Source: Magnolia sinica (taxonomy: Eukaryota > Streptophyta > Magnoliopsida > Magnoliales > Magnoliaceae). From it: 64,000 nucleotides of DNA. Position 1 is the stretch's first letter. Every line of letters begins with the position of its first letter. The position numbers were made by a program, and so were the translations under genes. Below, piece by piece: positions 1-11,241 of the stretch. The stretch spans positions 24,318,001 to 24,382,000 of the forward strand of contig NC_080581.1 of assembly GCF_029962835.1 (NCBI RefSeq). Reading direction: 5' to 3'. Under the pieces are notes generated by a model. That model was not told the origin of the DNA. It did no database searches and saw only the letters and a list, made by a program, of their open reading frames with translations.

Positions 1-86
1 TATGCCCTAAAATGATACGAAAAAAATGGATGGACGGTGTGGATAAGGCCCATACATCTCGATGGCCACTCAAAACTCCTGCCTAT
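1..86. mobile_element. Left part of a MITE (family A), cut by window edge
   Basis: This piece carries the motif ATGGATGGACGGTGTGGAT and a tail (CACTCAAAACTCCTGCC) that matches the right arms of family A copies at 9.4-9.9 kb and 44.6-46.1 kb. Its continuation lies at 8429-8470, on the far side of the LTR retrotransposon that split it. No protein is encoded. Confidence 0.7.
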
Positions 87-2212
87 TGTTGAGGGTCAAA
101 TATTGCATATTAGACCCCAGTTATTATCAAATTTTACGAGCAAGATACTGTTTAACGCCCTGCTTTAATCATGTTTGTGATGCAAGGTGTTAGGAGTTTG
201 GACTACAAAAGGGTGCTAAAAGCATGGATTTAATGCTCAGAATTCACCAAGGCAAGGGACGAGTCCAGGGGACTAAGATCGATGAGTTTACATGCCAGAG
301 ATCTAGGAAAACCAAGCCGTTCATGTTAAACGGGCCTGAAAGTCAGCCAGAATGCAAGATCACAGGGTTCCCACCATCTATTTGCCTCGAGACTTCATAT
401 ATGGCCTGAGGACCATAAATTAACCATACATGGAAAATTTGAGCCATTGGATCCCTGTGGAAATGGCCCAATGGATAGAGCAGCCCCTTAAATCCTAACG
501 TGGGGCCCACCTGATGTATGGACATGCTTCAAGTTTGGTTTCAACGCTTAAAATGAGATGTATAAGCATATGGTTGGTGTGGATTTTATAAAAACATCAA
601 GGTAGGACCCACCTTATGTGATTGGCGTGCACACAGTGGATGTCCACTCGCATTGCACCGAACCAATAACGCAGTCAAACTGCGTTTGACCGATCCTATT
701 CAAAAATGGCAACTGCCGTGTTTTGCTTCTACGAACAGAGGGTTGCGGGTGATTCTTGTGGCCCACCACCTTAACGCAAAGATCTGATCCGTACCGTCCA
801 TCAGAATTATATGGCCCATATCACCAAGACCTAGGTGACATAATTTCAAAAGACAAGCGAGGATTGGTTCCCAACCATTCAAAAGTAGATTAGACGGCCG
901 TAAGATCTAGCAGTTGGGCTATATCAAAAGCACTCCAAAACCATCTATCTCCACCAGAAATTTCGTCACGAAGGTAGTGGACGGAGTAGATTTGCTAACA
1001 GACACTAATTATGGGCCCCACCAAGCACCAGCGCACGCCTTGTTGCGCACGTCCGAGATCATCCGGGAAATCTGGGTGGTCGTGGCCCACTGTCTTCGAT
1101 CAGACGGATATTCTAAAATGTCCATCGTGTACCTCGTCCAAAAAAACCCCAAGGGACATTGATTTTTCAGAAAGAAGCAAGGGAAGCGGGCCGTGTTCTG
1201 CTCATCTTCTTGGCTGCGTAAGGAGAGCTGCGTAGAACTTCAACCGACTCCACTGCAGACGCTACTTGTTGCGTATCTTGCATGCACATTCTCCAGCCAA
1301 TGCCTCTCTTTCCGCTGCTATCCGTAAACAGCCACATCACCGCCTCAGGCTGTCTATAAAAAGGGAGAGAGAAAGAGAGAGAAGGAGGAAAATCCAGGCG
1401 TTGGACGTCAGAGAGAGGAGTAGAGTTGTTTTTTTTCTTTCTATTTCTTTTTATTTTATTTTGTTTTGTTTAAGGGATCCAGCCCATTCATGTTAGGCTG
1501 AACCTCTTAGCTAGGGCTAAGAGGTGAAGCCTGTAGCGTGATGGGAGAATTTATGCATGTGCCTTTTGTTTAGATTGAATGGATTTTGATTTAATTTTAT
1601 TATGGGAATATTTTTAGTTTTTAATGGTCTGTTGTAACTGAAATTACAATGGGTCTGCGATGACTTTGAGTATTTCTTTTTCCTTATTTTGATTATGACG
1701 TCAGGAAGCCCTATTGTTCGTCATCGTCTCCTAGGCATGGTTGGATGTCGGTACCCTTCCTAACCTTCATACATTCTTGAGTGGTTGGTAATTAGTTTAA
1801 TTCTGTTGTTGCTTTGTCTCATGGGTATGGTTTTGTGATGGAATCCATTCTAATTCATAAACCTTTCATCTCTTGAAAACTATAGCAAAGGAAGTTCAGT
1901 TTGATAGTTACACCCTTCAATTGGATGAAGATAGGACTCTAAGTCCAGTTGAATACTTGAACAGGCTTAAGATCTCCCTGATTTCTACAAGTAGATCCTC
2001 TGAATCCCTAGTTTCCTTTCTCTGAATTCCTTAAGTTTTAGATAATTATTTCATCATTATTCCTCAATTTACACTTGATTTAAATTTCATCTCAGTACTA
2101 ATTCTAGTTCTACTTAGTTTCAGATTACGTACAGGTTTCAGTCCCTTGGGATTCGACCTCGGTCTCACCGAGTTTATTACTACATCACAACCCTATACTT
2201 GGGGAGTGAACA
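87..2212 (+). repeat. 5' LTR of the LARD-like element
   Basis: This LTR is 2126 bp with TG...CA ends, almost base for base the same as 6304-8428 over its whole length. Scattered substitutions and small indels separate the two, so the insertion is not brand new. Short reading frames inside it are not conserved in meaning and are not annotated. Confidence 0.9.
1355..1362 (+). promoter_or_regulatory. TATA box of the 5' LTR
   Basis: TATAAAAA follows CAGGCTGTC and precedes a GA-rich run. The same arrangement recurs at 7574-7581 in the 3' LTR. It is the best candidate core promoter of the element; transcription would start about 30 bp downstream. Confidence 0.6.
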
Positions 2213-2218
2213 AGTTTT

Positions 2219-2236
2219 TGGCGCCATTGCTAGGGA
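2219..2236 (+). other. Primer-binding site of the LARD-like element
   Basis: TGGCGCCATTGCTAGGGA sits six bases after the LTR end. It matches the TGGCGCCGTTGCCGGGGA type primer site of Athila/Tat-like plant elements at 15 of 18 positions, from recollection of that family. Confidence 0.7.
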
Positions 2237-3137
2237 TTGACGGTTACATTTTTCTAAAATTAACTAGTTTTAAGATTAGTTTAAAATTAGGATTTTTCTA
2301 ACTTTAGGTTTAGATTTTTCTGATTTCTAGAAACTAACCTGTTTTCCTATTTTGTAGGATCCTAACATAAACTTCTAAATTGGTAATCCCTTTCTAATTC
2401 CTCTACTTTTTCTATTTTTTAGAATTAGGGTTTGAGTTTTAGAAATTTTCTATTTCTAGGCTTTCATTTATTTTAGAAAGTTTTTCCCTTTTTAGAAACT
2501 AACCCAACTTTCCCGTTTTGTAGGATTTTGAGATAGGTTTCTAAATTGGTAATTTCTTTCTTAATTTCTTCCTTGCTATTTCTAGATTAGGATTTGTTTT
2601 CTTTTTTAGCAAGTTTCTAATTCTAACTCTTTTAGAATCTAACTTTATTTCCTAATTTATTTTTAGAAATTTTCTACTTGTAGACTTTTTTAGAAACTAA
2701 CCTTCCTATTTTGTAGGCTTTTAAGATAGAAATTTCTAATTCGGTAAGCTCTTTCTCTACTTTCTATTTTTTATATCTCTTTTAGTAACTTACTTTTTAG
2801 TTTAGGACTTTCCTAATTTATTTTAGAAATTTTCACTTTCTTTTAGGAATTTCTTCTTTTAGAAACTAGTTTACTTCTATCTTTCTTTTTAAGGATTTTC
2901 TAATTTTAGACCTTCTCTTTAGAAACTAACTTTCTATTTTTATTTTTAGAAACTTTCCAATTGTAGGATTTCTTCTATTTTTATAAACTAATTTCTTTTA
3001 TTTCCTTTTGCAGGATTTTTACATAGAACTCTAATCTGGTAACTTCCTTCTAACTTCTTCTTCTCTTACTTACCATACTGTTGTAGGATCTTTTCTTTTA
3101 TTTTTCTTAGGATTAGATTCAGAGTTAGGGTTGCACC
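2237..3137 (+). other. AT-rich leader with repeated splice-like modules
   Basis: No long reading frame. The leader is built from diverged repeats of about 165-300 bp, each containing AGAAACTAAC, then a pyrimidine-rich run ending TTTTGTAG or TTTTGCAG, then 25 nt (27 in one copy), then GGTAA. The four clear modules put the 25-27-nt block at 2358-2382, 2524-2548, 2717-2743 and 3014-3038. A fifth, weaker copy is near 2880. Confidence 0.7.
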
Positions 3138-4784
3138 ATGTATATGTACGAGTGGGAACGTCGGTATGCTGAGAAGAATAACATATATTGGGATGATGAT
3201 TATGATGGAAATCAACCTATGTCCCAAAACTTTTTTGAAACTATCATCAAGAACCGATCGGAATATAAAGATCCACCAGTTAAGAAGTCCTTACGTGATC
3301 ATATGTAGGAGAACAATTACACCCCATGGATTAACAAAACAGTACATGAGTGTTGGGGATATCATAACTATGGCAGTGAGAATTATAATCATCCATCCGA
3401 TAAAAAGAAAACAATGCGTGATTATATTATAAGTGATAATATGTATTACCAACCATCAGATTCTCCCACCTATGATCCGTATGACTGTAATCAATGGAAA
3501 CATCAAGATTGGGGAAATGAACCAACAACATGTTATAATAATTATTCTCATGGATTCCCTACCTTTGAGATCCAACCAGAAACGATCCAAAAGGATTCAA
3601 TTCAGCATGACATGGAGTGTTTTGCAAAAATTAGAAATGCAATGGAAGCACTCAATTCGCGCCTCGATAGGATAGAGGAAGCTCGCTCATCCCAACTACA
3701 ATCCAATCTAGAAATACAATGCGAGGAAAGTGATCCTCACTCGCTTTTGAAGAAATCTGAAATTTGGAATGAGGAGTTGGATTCCATTAATAAGCATATG
3801 GTTCACTTTTTCGATGAGTCGATCTCGATGATGGTCCAAATGAATGGTCAAGAGACGTGGGTATCTTTCAAATACAGTGATCATGACACACCTCCCTCAC
3901 ATGACACACAGGATTTCAATGATGAGGTAAATGTTAATTTATTCGAACCTCAACCTAATTCAGGAATGGAATGTGAGGAAAGCGATCTCATCCTGAGTGT
4001 GTACTACTGGACGAAATTAGACAATGATGCATATTGGGATAACTATTATGAACGTGCAACCCAAATTCCCCTAGAATCAATCTCAAGTTTAGTCCAAGTC
4101 AATGATCAAGTCATACACAAAGTGGTTGGTCATAATGAGCCACTCCCTTCACCTGACATGTCTGATTTAAAAGTGGAGGATGAGCCCCTTACAACCGACC
4201 CTTCTAACTCTTATGAAACATATTTGGACCACTCCTCTGAATCGAATGATGATGTGATTTGGGAGAAGGACGAGTTGCTTGCTACGACCCTGGAATTTGA
4301 AACCACTCAGTTGAGGCAACCATCTGAGCTGTACACGTTTGACAACTCAACGCCTCGATTGAGTAGTTTCAATGAACAGAGTGATCACATAAATGCTTCC
4401 CCTATTAATTTTCAATATGTCTATGCAGGACTGAAGCAAGAGAGCATACCTCTATCCACTTTCAAGGATGATGGATTCCTTGGGCAGATCATCATGAGCT
4501 CCAATGTGGAAAATAAGTCACGCTCAGTTGAACTTCCCAACTCTTTAGATGATTGCTTAGCACACTTTGCAGATTCAAATGATCTCATGTCAAAAGACAA
4601 AGTGGATGCCTTGCAAGACAACATCTCGGTAGTCATCACTGACCGAGAGAACCCTTATTCTAAAGCCCCTTCTTCCCCTGATCCTAAATGCTTACCATTA
4701 AAGAAAGAGGAGTTGACAATGGAACTGAAGTTTGATACTTCGAAATGTGTTGAGACTACATCACTTCTTGCGAAGTTTTCTTAA
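3138..4784 (+). pseudogene. Gag-like protein of the LARD-like element, one in-frame amber codon
   Basis: The frame opens at an ATG (MYMYEWERRYAEKNN) and runs about 549 codons to TAA, broken once by TAG at 3306-3308. The longest unbroken part starts at 3414 and gives 456 residues. The protein is acidic, rich in Asp, Glu, Ser and Tyr near the start, and has a short helical, coiled-coil-like stretch (KIRNAMEALNSRLDRIEEA). I see no CCHC zinc knuckle, no DTG protease motif and no polymerase motif. Its position right after the leader and the use of one frame throughout suggest a structural Gag-like protein, which is how such single frames in LARDs are usually read. The amber codon may be a mutation or a readthrough site. 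Function not demonstrated. Confidence 0.6.
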
Positions 4785-6303
4785 CTTTATTTACTTGTAA
4801 TCTCTGATTCACCATGGGATACTAACGTTGAAACTTCTTCTGTCATAGGTGAATCGTATATACTCTGGATACCTCAAGCGATTCAACGAAAAATTTCTTA
4901 CGAGATACATAAGTTTCTCTGGAAAGTCATGCTCCAGGGCGTCCAAGCCTATTGCAAAATGGGCTTTTGGATGATCCTGTTGAGGAACTTATTGAGAAAC
5001 TTATCAAGATACTGGCTGGAAGAGAAACCTTGTGACATGATCAAGTAGTTTTCCCTGCTTTCATAGGACTAGGGTAGTTTTCTTTATGCTGTTCTAAGAT
5101 AGAAGGTTTTATGCCATTAGGTTAGTTTGCTTCCTGCATTATTTTAGGATAGTTGCTTTCGTGTCTTCACTCTTATGCTGACCAACTTTCATGCCGAGAT
5201 CTCTATGGAAAAACCTCTTGATTCCTTCCTTCAGGTACTATCTTTCCATCACTCCTCTTTTACTTTCGTTGTCCCATGTGCATTGCATGCTTAGTTCTTT
5301 TACATTGAGGACAATGTAGCTTTCAGGTTAGGGGTGGGAGATTAGGTTACCTAATCAGTTTTTTTTCTTGGTCTTAAGCAAAGATTGTGAAATTTTTTAA
5401 TTTTTCTGGAATTTCTTATGAATTCGAAGTGATTTTGATAGTCATCTAGGGCACTTAGAATTTCAAGATACGTGATGTTGGTAATTTACGACTCTTGGAT
5501 TCAGTATCTGTTAGATTTCACAGTTAAGTTTGAATTGTTAATCCAGAATTAGAAGTTGTAAACATTGATTGGGTCATGATTTCACATGTTACATCTCGCT
5601 TTCACATTAAAGTTTCAGTTTGATATTGAAGGGTTAACTTGGTAATCACTAAGCATGTAAGGAACCAGCCTGGAAAATTTGCTTGTCATGATCAATTGAA
5701 GAAAAAGAAAATACCTAGCTAAAAATAAAAATAAAAAATAGATACATTTGGAAAGGGTTGGGTGAATAATCTTCACCAAAGGTTTGTTCCCTATAGGTGT
5801 AGACTTAATTCCCCATGGATGATATGTGAAAAGGGTTGGGTGTATAGTCTTAACCATAGGTTTGCTCCCTATAGGTGAGGATTTGATTCCTCTTATTAGC
5901 ATTACCTTTAATAGAAAAATCAAAAGCTGGAAGAAAGAAAAAATGATCTTTGAGGCAAGTTTTGGTTTAGGTCTTAGTTAACATGAATTCTCTTCTTGGT
6001 TACCAATGATATCCTAAAATAGAGAAGTGATTTTTAATGATGATAAGACGGGATTAGACTATACACTCATGGATCCTAATGTTTAGAATTTTTCCTAATT
6101 GATAGATTAATACTTTGATCTTGATTATGAAGTCTACCGAGTGCTTGAGTATAGGGAATGTAATGCCCAACATCATGAATCTTAGACTTCTAGTATCTTG
6201 ATTGTTTTCAAAAATCTCTCGAGTTTTTAGATATTGTCCTATAGTTCTCAACTTATTTTTCGCATAATTCGCTCGGAACTAGCAAGATGCTAGTTGGGGG
6301 TTG
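4785..6303 (+). other. Non-coding 3' interior and polypurine tract of the LARD-like element
   Basis: No supportable gene. It contains the phrase TTGAGGACAATGTAGC followed by GGTTAGGGGTGGGAG (about 5305-5340), a phrase type I associate with large non-autonomous plant elements. A diverged tandem pair of about 75 bp lies at 5751-5890 (AAAGGGTTGGGTG...CCCTATAGGTG). The polypurine tract GTTGGGGGTTG abuts the 3' LTR. Confidence 0.6.
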
Positions 6304-8428
6304 TGTTGAGGGTCAAATATTGCATATTAGACCCAAGTTATTATCAGATTTTACGACCATGATAGTGTTTAACGCCCTGCTTTAATCATGTTTGTGATGC
6401 AAGGTGTAGTTAGGAGTTTAGACTACAAAAGGGTGCTAAAAGCATGGATTTAATGTTCAGAATTCACTAAGGCAAGGGACGAGTCCAATGGACTAAGATC
6501 GATGAGTTTACACGCTAAAGATCTGGGAAAACCAAGCCGTTCATGTTAAACGGGCCTAAAAGTCAGCCAGAATGCAAGATCATAGGGTTCCCACCATCTA
6601 TTTGCCTAAAGACTTCATATATGGCCTGAGGACCATAAATTAACCATACATGGAAAATTTGAGCCATTGGATCCCTGTGGAAATGGCCCAATGGACAGAT
6701 TAGCCCCTCAAATCCTAACGTGGGGCCCACCTGATGTATGGACATGCTTCAAGTTTGGTTTCAACACTTAAAATGAGATGGATAAGCATATGGTTAGTGT
6801 GGATTTTATAAAAACATTAAGGTAGGACCCACCTTATGTGATTGGCATGCACACAGTGGACGTCCACTCGCATTGCACTGAACCAATAACGCAATCAAAC
6901 TATGTTTGACCGATCCTATTCAAAAATGGCAACTGCCGTGTTTTGCTTCTACGAACAGAGGGTTGCGGGTGATTCTTGTGGCCCACCACCTTGATGTAAA
7001 GATCTGATCCGTACTGTCCATCAGAATTATATGGCCCATATCACCAAGACCTAGGTGACATAATTTCAAAAGACAAGCGAGGATTGGTTCCCAACCGTTC
7101 AAAAGTAGATTAGATGGCCGTAAGATCCAACAGTTGGGCTATATCAAAAGCACTCCAAAACCATCTATTTTCACCAGAAATTTCGTCACGAAGGTAATGG
7201 ATGGAGTAGATTTCCTAACAGACGCTAATTATGGGCCCCACAAGCACCAGCGCGTGCCCTGTTACGCACGTCCGAGACCGTCTGGGAAATCTGGGCGGTT
7301 GTGACCCACTGTCATCGATCAGACGGATAATTCAAACCGTCCATCGTTTACCTCGTCCAAAAAAACCCCAAGGGACATTGAATTTTCGGAAAGAAGCGAG
7401 GGAAGCAGGCCGTGTTCTGCTCATCTTCTTGGCTGCGTAAGGAGAGCTGCATAGAACTTCAACCGACTCCACTGCGGACGCTACTTGCTGCGTATCTTGC
7501 AAGCACATTCTCCAGCCAACGCCTCTCTTTCCACTACTGTGCGTAAACAGCCACATCACCGCCTCAGGCTGTCTATAAAAAGGGAGAGAGAAAGAGAGAG
7601 AAGGAGGAAAATGCAGGGGTTGGACATCAGAGAGAGGAGTAGAGTTGTTTTTCTTTCTATTTCTTTTTATTTTATTTTGTTTTGTTTAAGGGATCCAGCC
7701 CATTCATGTTGGGTTGAACCTCTTAGCTAGGGCTAATAGGTGAAGCTTGTAGTGTGATGGGAGAATTTATGCGTGTGCCTTTTGTTTAGATTGAATGGAT
7801 TTTGATTTAATTTTATTATGGGAATATTTTTAGTTTTTAATGGTCTGTTGTGACTGAAATTACAATGGGTCTACGATGACTTTGAGTATTTCTTTTTCCT
7901 TATTTTGATTATGACGTCAGGAAGCCCTGTTGTTCGCCATCGTCTCCTGGGCATGGTTGGATGTCGGTACCCTTCCTAACCTTCATACATTCTTGAGTGG
8001 TTGGTAATTAATTTAATTCTGTTGTTGCTTTGTCTCATGGGCATGGTTTTGTGATGGAATCCATTCTAATTCATATACCTTTCATCTCTTGAAAACTATA
8101 TCAAAGGAAGTTTAGTTTGATGGTTACACCCTTCAATTGGATGAAGATAGGACTCTAAGTCCAGTTGAATACTTGAACGGGCATAAGATCTCCTTGATTT
8201 CTACAAGTAGATCCTCTGAATCCCTAGTTTCCTTTCTCTGAATTCTTTAAGTTTTAGATAATTATTTCATCATTATTCCTCAATTTACACTCGATTTAGA
8301 TTTCATCTCAGTACTAATTCTAGTTCTACTTAGTTTCAGATTACGTACAGGTTTCAGTCCCTTGGGATTCGACCTCGGTCTCACCAAGTTTATTACTACA
8401 TCACAACCCTATACTTGGGGAGTGAACA
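6304..8428 (+). repeat. 3' LTR of the LARD-like element
   Basis: This LTR is 2125 bp and starts TGTTGAGGG right after the polypurine tract. Its TATA box is at 7574-7581. It ends GTGAACA, and the next bases, CCTGT, are the right target duplication. Confidence 0.9.
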
Positions 8429-8470
8429 CCTGTTCCCAGTTGGAGACGGGGTAAGACACAATCCGCATTC
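8429..8470. mobile_element. Right part of the interrupted family A MITE
   Basis: TTCCCAGTTGGAGACGGGG and GACACAATCCGC match the right end of the copy at 46.06-46.11 kb. With the retrotransposon and one target copy removed, the two halves read through in the order seen in other family A copies. Confidence 0.7.
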
Positions 8471-8489
8471 ATAAACTTCACAGTGGAAC

Positions 8490-8681
8490 CAGGGAGGTTC
8501 AATGGTAGGCGTTTACCTACCCACTTTTCATGTAATGTGGCCCACTTGAGTTGGGGATCTACATCATTTTTAGAACAAACATGAAAATGATCTTGAAAAA
8601 TGGATGGTCGGGGTCGATTTCTCACCAACATCTAGGTGGGCCCCACCTAGCTTCCTATCGCAGACTTCGAATCTTAAGAAA
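8490..8681. mobile_element. Fragment of a family B MITE
   Basis: It contains AAATGGATGG and the end sequence TAGGTGGGCCCCACCTAGC, then GCAGACTTCG, as in the right arms of the family B copies ending near 15148 and 55750. Its left arm is missing or unrecognisable. Confidence 0.55.
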
Positions 8682-9321
8682 GAGTTTTTTACCATTGTAA
8701 ACCCCACCTTTTACCCCAAGGGTTTTCTAAACGCTCCCAAACTTTAGTTCTAAGACTAAACTGATTATGTACTAACACACTACTTGAAGACGAAAATACC
8801 CTTGCTTTATGAGATATATTTGAAAATACCCATACATTCATGGTGGCACCGTGATATCCACGATGCCTCTGTGGAAGTCTGTCTTGTCCATGGTGCCACT
8901 GTCCAATACCAGAAAAGGGCAAAAGGCCATAGCTAAAGACCTATGGCTACGAATTATAACCGTAGCTATTGTTTCTTAGATTCGCAGCGTACCTCTATGG
9001 GTTGCTCAATTATCCATAGTTGTATGTACTTTTCGCTACAAAAGAAATGGCTACGGTTTAGATTCGTAGCTATAGAGCTAATGGCTACGCTACCAATGGT
9101 TTATGATTATAATCCGTAGCCATAGGTCTTTAGTTACAGCCTTTGGCTCTTTTTCTGATATTGGATGGTGGCACCGTGATATCACGGTGACAACGTGAAT
9201 GCAAGGGTATTTTCGTCTGCAAATAGTGTGTCCATACAGAATGGTTTAGTTTGGGAAGGTAAAGTTTGGGAGCACTTAGAAATGCCACCGGGTAAGGTGG
9301 AGTTTACAGTGTAAAAAACTC
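8682..9321. mobile_element. 640-bp foldback element
   Basis: The left end GAGTTTTTTAC is the reverse complement of the right end GTAAAAAACTC. The arms keep matching inward for about 300 bp with some indels: CTCCCAAACTTTA, GACGAAAATACCCTTGC and GGTGGCACCGTGATATC all recur inverted. The central loop is only about 35 bp (8986-9020). Flanking 8-9-bp duplications are not convincing. The core, 8904-9163, has its own ends CAATACCAGAAAA and CAATATCAGAAAA, close to CACTA-type termini, so a CACTA-like MITE may sit at the centre of an older palindrome. No coding capacity. Confidence 0.75.
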
Positions 9322-9375
9322 TAGAACAAAATTAAAAAAGGAGAAAAGAAGAGGAAAAAAAAGAAGAGACAGGCT

Positions 9376-9943
9376 GCATCGTTGGATCAGCATCCTACCC
9401 CGCCAGTCTCTGGGTGCAGGCACGAGCTCCGAATGGCCACCGTGATGTATAGGTTTTATCCACACCGTCTATCCATTTTTCCTTATCATTCTAGGATAGG
9501 ATACCAAAAATGAGGTGGGTCCAAGAAACGAATGGGCCAGAAAATGGGTATTACATTATCACCCTTGAAAACTTAAAATGGGTATTAAATTATACCGTTG
9601 AAAACTTCTTGGGCGCCACAGAAGTTTTGGATCAATCTGATATGTATGTTTTCCCATCCAGGACTATGTAACTTTATGAATAGGGTGGATGGCAAGTCAA
9701 CATCACGGTGGGCCCAAGGAAAGTTTCAACGGTGAGAATCATTACCACCACTGCTTCTTGTGGTGGGGTCCACTTGAGCCTTGGATTTATCCAACTTTAA
9801 GTAGTACTTAATAAATTGGCACGAAGAAATGGATGGACGGTGTGGATAAAACCCACACATCACGGAGGCCACTAAAATCTCCTGCCCATTCCTAGCTGCA
9901 AACTGGAGGTCGAGGAGGGGGTAGGACGCAATACACGTTCGTC
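9376..9943. mobile_element. Family A MITE
   Basis: The left arm (CATCCTACCCC, then GGCCACCGTGATGT, ATCCACACCGTC) is the inverted form of the right arm (ATGGATGGACGGTGTGGAT, CACATCACGGAGGCC, GGGGGTAGGACGC). Length and arm order match the copy at 44.6 kb. The ends are eroded and no clear target duplication is visible. Confidence 0.65.
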
Positions 9944-10272
9944 TTGTCGCAGGCTTTCCATCTTTTATAAAACCAATAAAAAGAGATGAGTTGTCGCAAT
10001 CGTATCCTCTCTCTCTATACGAAACAAAATGGTCAAATGCTCGCAATCGTAGCGCCTCTCTCTACACGAAACAAGACGGTAAAAAATTTAAATTCCCTTC
10101 CCTCTCTCTCTCTCCCTCAGGAAACAAAATGGAAAACCCTCCGTCTCTGAAACCCACTACCTCCCTCACCACACTCTCCAAGGAGTGAAAACCCTCTCTC
10201 TCTCTCATAAACAAAATCTCTCTCTCTCTCTCTCTTAGAAACAAAACAGGAAACCCTCTCGATCTCGATCGA

Positions 10273-10311
<39 letters not shown>

Positions 10312-10610
10312 AGAAACAAAACAGGTAACCCTCTCGTTCTTGATCGATTGGTCGATTGCCCATCGATCCCTCTCGCCACCCCAATCTCCCTGACATCTGT
10401 CTCTCGGTCACTCTCCCTACACCAATTTTCCTCACATCTGCCTCTCGTTTGCTCTCTCCACCCAATTTCCATGTCATCTCTGTGGAATAAGGTTACTTCT
10501 GGGAGATTGGACGATAGGAGCATTTCATGAGGAAATGAGCATTTAATCTACTATCATGTTGTTGTAGCATAATCTGTTTAGGCCGCAATTTCACATTATG
10601 TCATTTTAAA
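9944..10610. repeat. CT-rich low-complexity stretch
   Basis: Repeated CTCTCT runs (chiefly 10098-10120, 10193-10240 and 10273-10312) are interleaved with the phrase GAAACAAAA...GGAAACCCTCTCG, repeated three or four times with variation. It looks like a decayed 5' leader plus microsatellite. The reading frames across it are products of the repeat. Confidence 0.6.
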
Positions 10611-11241
10611 TAACCTTGGAGACGTACAAAGAGAAATTGGAAGGGATGGAACCTGTTGTACCATCTGAGAGAATTTTGGATGGGATACATTTAGACAATG
10701 ATACATGTGAGGCAGATGGGAAGGTTTATCAATCTCAAGTCATGACAAAGCAGCAAGACAGTGCTATTGATAAAAGGATTCTTCCATGCTGGATTTTGTG
10801 AAGGGTTGCATTGCTTGAGACAGGTTTGAGGTTCTCAATCTACTGGCTTCATCTTCTGCCACCCATGTCATGAAGATGATTCTTTTGCTGAGTAGGTGCA
10901 GACCGTTCCAAATTGATGGCTTTGAGGCCTGTCACTAGAAAATGTTATTGCTGGTAAGCACCCTTTATGATGTGTGTTACAATTCTTCTAGACTTCCAAA
11001 GGAATCTTGGTAAGCGTTTAAGGAAATGTGTTTACATTGGATTTTTGTAGGTATTTTCCCAGAACAAATCTATCTATTCAGCTATCGAAGATGCATTCAT
11101 CACAATTAATTTGATGAAAAACCTTACAGAAACTGTTGTGAGTCTGTTGAACCTTGATATAGAATTCAGTATCAGTGATCTAGTAGCTCTGGAATTTATA
11201 GTTGGTTCCTTGGCATCTAAAGGGGATATTTCTACAAGCAT
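10611..11241 (+). pseudogene. Decayed spliced gene fragment, family not recognised
   Basis: Two protein-like stretches are visible. The first (about 10612-10800) reads ETYKEKLEGMEPVVPSERI and on; after a frame change it continues as RFEVLNLLASSSATHVMKM, broken by stops. The second lies between a good acceptor (TTTTTGTAG, ending at 11050) and a good donor (ATG/GTATGT, at 11242); it is open throughout and reads KSIYSAIEDAFITINLMKN and LDIEFSISDLVALEFIVGS. Exon-like borders with preserved GT and AG suggest a copy from genomic DNA rather than a retrocopy. Internal stops show it is not a working gene in this form. I cannot name the family. Confidence 0.4.

Larger units (their letters stand above)
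87..8428 (+). mobile_element. LARD-like non-autonomous LTR retrotransposon
   Basis: Two long, nearly identical direct repeats (87-2212 and 6304-8428) begin TGTTGAGGG and end GTGAACA. They enclose a primer-binding site, a 0.9-kb AT-rich leader, one gag-like reading frame, a non-coding stretch and a G-rich polypurine tract. The flanks are CCTAT (82-86) and CCTGT (8429-8433), a 5-bp target duplication with one change. There is no protease, reverse transcriptase, RNase H or integrase, so it would need proteins from another element. The primer site type (TGGCGCC...) is the one used by Athila/Tat-like Ty3/gypsy elements and their large non-autonomous derivatives; that placement is inferred. Confidence 0.88.

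Noticed and set aside
914-1235. Open frames inside the LARD LTR
   Set aside because: The frames differ between the two LTR copies and have no domain; the LTR explains the sequence.
8673-9330. 9-bp target duplication for the foldback
   Set aside because: CTTAAGAAA and TAGAACAAA agree at too few positions to count.
10062-10523. 153-residue Arg/Glu-rich frame on the minus strand
   Set aside because: It is the CT microsatellite read in phase (RERERE); no conserved part.
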